The notes beneath the pieces are model-generated. The model was not told where the DNA came from. It was given only the letters and a program-made list of their open reading frames with translations, and ran no database searches. From Xanthobacteraceae bacterium (GTDB taxonomy: Bacteria > Pseudomonadota > Alphaproteobacteria > Rhizobiales > Xanthobacteraceae): 18,181 nt of DNA. The stretch's first letter is position 1, and every line of letters starts with the position of its first letter. The DNA is taken from the NCBI GenBank assembly GCA_030043175.1, contig JASHYD010000954.1, forward strand, positions 1 through 18,181, read 5' to 3'. Shown here piece after piece: positions 16,328 through 18,181 of this stretch. The position numbers were made by a program, and so were the translations under genes.

Positions 16328-16375
16328 GCCCCGGATGCCAAATCCGCCGGATTTGCGGGCTTTCCCGTCCGGGGC
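16328..16375. terminator. Nested stem-loop between convergent genes
   Basis: An outer stem GCCCCGGA (16328-16335) with TCCGGGGC (16368-16375) encloses a perfect 17-bp palindrome CAAATCCG-C-CGGATTTG (16339-16355). The structure lies 26 bp past the stop of the RlpA-like gene (minus strand) and about 200 bp past the coiled-coil gene (plus strand). No T-run follows, so it may be a processing or stabilising element rather than a classical terminator. Confidence 0.35.
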
Positions 16376-16401
16376 CGTGACGTGTTGAATGTGAGCTGTG
16401 A

Positions 16402-16860
16402 TTAGACGCGACTTCTGCTGATCCTCAGCGACACAGGGGCGAGACCGTTGACGCCAAGGACTCGCGCCGCGCCCGGGCTGAGATCGATCACGCGGCCGCG
16501 CACGTATGGGCCGCGATCGTTGATTCGTACGGTTGCGGAGCGGCCGTTACGGTGGTTAATGACGGTGACCATGCTGCCGAACGGCAGAGTCTTGTGTGCG
16601 GCTGTCATGGCGTTGGGATTCATGTGCTCGCCAGTCGCCGTGACTCCGCCGTGGTAGACCGACGCGATTCCTGACGATGCGGACCGCAAGTTGGCTTTCG
16701 TAGCCCGTACGAACGCCACGGCCTTACTTCGAAGGACCGTTGGATGCGATCGCGCGAGCGATGGCGCGATCTCAACTCCGGTCGTCAGCAGACAGGCAAG
16801 CGCTGTCGTGAGCGCGGCGATTTTGATTGAACGACGATACGTCATGTTTTGATTTCTCAA
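16402..16860 (-). CDS. RlpA-like septal ring/lytic transglycosylase family protein
   Basis: This 152-residue exported protein has a double-psi beta-barrel of the RlpA family, which cleaves naked peptidoglycan glycan strands or remodels the envelope. The signal peptide is residues about 10-36 (IKIAALTTALACLLTT core). The barrel (about 63-147) is complete: GIASVYHGGVTATGEHMNP, TAAHKTLPFGSMVTV, NGRSATVRINDRGPYVRG and RVIDLSPGAARVLG. The conserved acidic pair is present, E78 (TGE) and D115 (NDRGP). No SPOR domain follows; this short form is frequent in rhizobia. The start is TTG at 16860, because GGGAG lies 6 nt before it; the next ATG at 16845 is 21 nt from that site. A hairpin joins both codons (see findings). 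Confidence 0.85.
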   Translation of the reverse strand: MRNQNMTYRRSIKIAALTTALACLLTTGVEIAPSLARSHPTVLRSKAVAFVRATKANLRSASSGIASVYHGGVTATGEHMNPNAMTAAHKTLPFGSMVTVINHRNGRSATVRINDRGPYVRGRVIDLSPGAARVLGVNGLAPVSLRISRSRV

Positions 16861-16863
16861 AAC
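16846..16863 (-). promoter_or_regulatory. GAAA-loop hairpin at start of RlpA-like mRNA
   Basis: In the minus-strand transcript GUUUUGA (16863-16857) pairs perfectly with UCAAAAC (16852-16846) around a GAAA tetraloop of the GNRA type. The TTG start codon lies in the 5' arm and an in-frame ATG follows the 3' arm directly, so the fold could influence which start is used. Confidence 0.35.
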
Positions 16864-16909
16864 GGACTCCCTTTCGTTTGTTGTAGTCTCGCCATGCCAA
16901 TAGCGAAGG

Positions 16910-16933
16910 AGGTCAAGGGTATGCCTTTGACCT
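16910..16933. promoter_or_regulatory. Palindrome upstream of RlpA-like gene, possible operator
   Basis: AGGTCAA (16910-16916) and TTGACCT (16927-16933) are perfect 7-bp arms around 10 nt, 50 bp upstream of the RlpA-like start. On the minus strand the arm nearer the gene also provides a TTGACC -35-like hexamer (16916-16911). It could be a regulator site overlapping the promoter; no regulator is identified. Confidence 0.3.
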
Positions 16934-17043
16934 GACAGTCAGCTTGGCAATGTCGGATGGTGCCCTCTGAACTGAGGGAGGAGGCCAATACGCCTGTAAC
17001 TATGACGAGATTAAGGTGGCCCGAAATGACTCGACGGTGTCAG

Positions 17044-17382
17044 TCAGGGAACAGCCTCGCCGTCGTAAGCGGCCTGGTAGAGTCCGCCGGGCTGCCGGAA
17101 TCCCATGCCACGTCGGCGATGCGCCAGTCGTTGCCCAAGCGAAGCAATCCAGAGTGACCTTTTCGCGCTTGCCGAAATTCAAGAGCCCCAACTGAACCCA
17201 GCGGTGGCCTGCACGTCAACTGAAAGGTCTGAAATGTCGCATTCCGAGTGGCCTACGAAAGGATCACTGTTGAATATCGGCGATTCGCCCTGCTTGGTCG
17301 CTGCGGAGCGATCGTCCAAAATGAGCTCAGCGAGACCAGTTGTGAAGTAACTGCCTACCGCCGGACCGCTCGCATGCGCCAA
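17044..17382 (-). pseudogene. DUF3828-like protein, broken
   Basis: This is the remnant of a protein resembling the DUF3828 family (small, usually periplasmic, unknown function). Joined frames on the minus strand give PAVGSYFTTGLAELILDD, RSAATKQGESPIFNSDPFVG, HSECDISDLSVDVQATAG, a shift near 17180, LNFGKREKVTLD, a shift near 17150, LRLGNDWRIADVAWDSGS, and a further shift to GGLYQAAYDGEAVP and TGA (17046-17044). The order, an acidic D-D-x-x-A start, a DPF turn, VTLD strand and a DWRIADV strand, agrees with DUF3828 proteins. No signal peptide remains and the original 5' end cannot be placed. The family name is from memory of the motif pattern. Confidence 0.5.
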
Positions 17383-17474
17383 GTGCGACGACGCGACAGC
17401 GAGCCGCTGCCATCGGGATGGCGGCGGCCAGCTGTGGACAAAACTGTCAAGCAGTGCTCCCGCAAGCGGGTCCC

Positions 17475-17840
17475 CTAGCGAGGGTGGGGGCCTCCGCGAT
17501 AGTGCTGATGGCGCCAGCCGTACGCACCGTAATATCCAGAGCTGTATCCCGGCACATACGCATAGCTGTATCCCGGCACGTAAGCGTAACCTGGCTCGTA
17601 CACGTAGCTTGGCTCATAGGCATAGCCGGGAGGGTACCCGCCGTAATAACCATAGCCCGTTGCCCAGAAAGGCAAGGTTGCCGCCGCAAAAGCGCCGCCC
17701 ACGATGCCGGCAGCAGCATCCGTCGCAACGTTGCCTGTGCTCCAGCGCGCGTATTGTGCCGAAACCGGCGTGGTAGTCGCTAGGCCTGCGGTGGTCGTGA
17801 GCGTAAACGCCACGGCGCCAGCCAGGATTTTCGATCTCAT
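17475..17840 (-). CDS. Tyr/Gly/Pro-rich secreted protein, function unknown
   Basis: This 121-residue exported protein has a signal peptide (1-29; cleavage near VSAQ) and then a glycine-rich hydrophobic helix (DAAAGIVGGAFAAATLPFW, about 41-59) of glycine-zipper look. A repetitive tail follows: YEPSYVYEPGYAYVPGYSYAYVPGYSSGYYGAYGW in pieces, i.e. YxPGY repeats, ending in a His/Arg-rich tip (RHQHYRGGPHPR). The 16-bp sequence starting at 17540 recurs 24 bp later (17564), so the repeat unit is eight residues. CAGGAG lies 8 nt before the ATG at 17840. Small tyrosine/proline-rich envelope proteins of this kind are frequent in Bradyrhizobium; no function is known. A possible EcfG-type promoter precedes it, which would make it stress-induced. 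Confidence 0.75.
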   Translation of the reverse strand: MRSKILAGAVAFTLTTTAGLATTTPVSAQYARWSTGNVATDAAAGIVGGAFAAATLPFWATGYGYYGGYPPGYAYEPSYVYEPGYAYVPGYSYAYVPGYSSGYYGAYGWRHQHYRGGPHPR

Positions 17841-17899
17841 GATTGTGACTCCTGCTATTTACGAGCGCTCGATCCAGACCGTTCGCTGAATGATACGGA

Positions 17900-17925
17900 G
17901 ACGTCGGTCGCAAAGTTGTTGTTCC
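17900..17925 (-). promoter_or_regulatory. Possible EcfG (general stress sigma) promoter
   Basis: On the minus strand GGAAC (17925-17921) and CGTC (17903-17900) are separated by 17 bp. The EcfG-type consensus in Alphaproteobacteria is GGAAC-N16/17-CGTT, so only the last base differs. It lies about 60 bp upstream of the Tyr-rich protein start. Confidence 0.35.
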
Positions 17926-18004
17926 CGGCCCGTCATTCACGCATTCGCGATTGAGAGATCGGATTGCGCGCACTCGACGCATCCACCTGGGCGGTGCGGC
18001 GATC

Positions 18005-18181
18005 TCATGCGGCTTCCGGCAGCGGCCGGCTCTCGACCTGGAAGCCGAGCTTGGCGATCTGGGCGGCCAGGCGCCTGGCTTTGATCTCGGTGGAACGGCG
18101 ATCGAAGTGCTCCGCACCGAGGTCCTGATGTTCGGTGCCATTTTTCAGCATGTGGTAGATTGCGGTGAGCATCGAAGCGGC
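18005..18181 (-). CDS. IS110-family transposase, C-terminal part (cut by window edge)
   Basis: This is the last 58 residues of a transposase of the IS110 family (DEDD transposases that use a bridge RNA), reading leftward from the edge and ending at TGA 18007-18005. Diagnostic block: LTAIYHMLKNGTEHQDLGAE, HFDRRSTEIKARRLAAQIAK, then LGFQVESRPLP. IS110 C-termini typically read IAYHLLRDGTxYxDLGxDYF(D/E)RR followed by RLxxLGYxVxL. The catalytic N-terminal part and the serine motif lie outside the window, so whether the gene is intact cannot be judged. No clear terminal repeat is visible downstream (17941-18004), as expected for this family. Confidence 0.75.
   Translation of the reverse strand, partial: AASMLTAIYHMLKNGTEHQDLGAEHFDRRSTEIKARRLAAQIAKLGFQVESRPLPEAA

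Noticed and set aside
16846..16863. TTGA-N4-TCAA as a second FNR/FixK box
   Set aside because: The spacer between TTGA and TCAA is 4 nt instead of 6, so it does not fit the FNR/FixK consensus. It is better explained as an mRNA hairpin.
17233..17349. Plus-strand 38-codon ORF with an AAAGG ribosome-like site
   Set aside because: It is antisense to the DUF3828-like remnant, whose protein pattern is far more specific.
1..18181. tRNA, rRNA genes or phage attachment sites
   Set aside because: No cloverleaf-type sequence, conserved rRNA segment or duplicated att-like core was seen by eye; a covariance-model scan was not possible.

Overview
The window looks like chromosomal DNA of an alphaproteobacterium of the Bradyrhizobium/Nitrobacteraceae type. 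The basis is the GC-rich coding sequence, rhizobial protein families (a TIGR03118-type secreted protein, an HWE-family sensor kinase, a FixJ-type regulator remnant, a Rhizobiales-style outer-membrane beta-barrel remnant), a perfect FixK/FNR-type box and a possible EcfG-type promoter. The genus is an inference from protein style, not a database match.

Layout. Positions 1-1400 hold a decayed serine resolvase followed by anonymous sequence with short repeats. Then comes a secreted TIGR03118-like protein (1450-2598). The best-preserved block is 2758-7788. It has an adenine/adenosine deaminase-family gene on the minus strand, facing away from a four-gene plus-strand operon: a NitT/TauT/SsuA-type ABC importer (binding protein, ATPase, permease) and an isopenicillin-N-synthase-like 2-oxoglutarate/Fe(II) oxygenase. 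The arrangement suggests uptake and oxidation of a small, perhaps purine-related, nitrogen compound, with the deaminase acting on adenine or a derivative. The substrate cannot be read from the sequence.

From 7789 to the right edge the window is mostly gene-poor and decaying. Intact genes are a membrane-anchored double-PAS HWE histidine kinase (8960-10822, minus), an MFS exporter-like protein (12431-13699, minus), a membrane coiled-coil protein (15390-16127, plus), an RlpA-like double-psi barrel protein (16402-16860, minus) and a Tyr/Gly/Pro-rich secreted protein (17475-17840, minus). Between them I could reconstruct several dead genes by joining frames: a FixJ-type regulator C-terminus, a MerA-like FAD disulfide oxidoreductase, an outer-membrane beta-barrel protein and a DUF3828-like protein. 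An IS110-type transposase C-terminus is cut by the right edge.

Other points of interest are a perfect TTGAT-N4-ATCAA box centred in an inverted repeat with no gene to regulate, a GAAA-capped hairpin between two possible start codons of the RlpA-like gene, and a possible structured leader ahead of the TIGR03118-like gene. I found no tRNA, rRNA or CRISPR array. No wholly new system is evident. The deaminase-importer-oxygenase locus is the best functional candidate.
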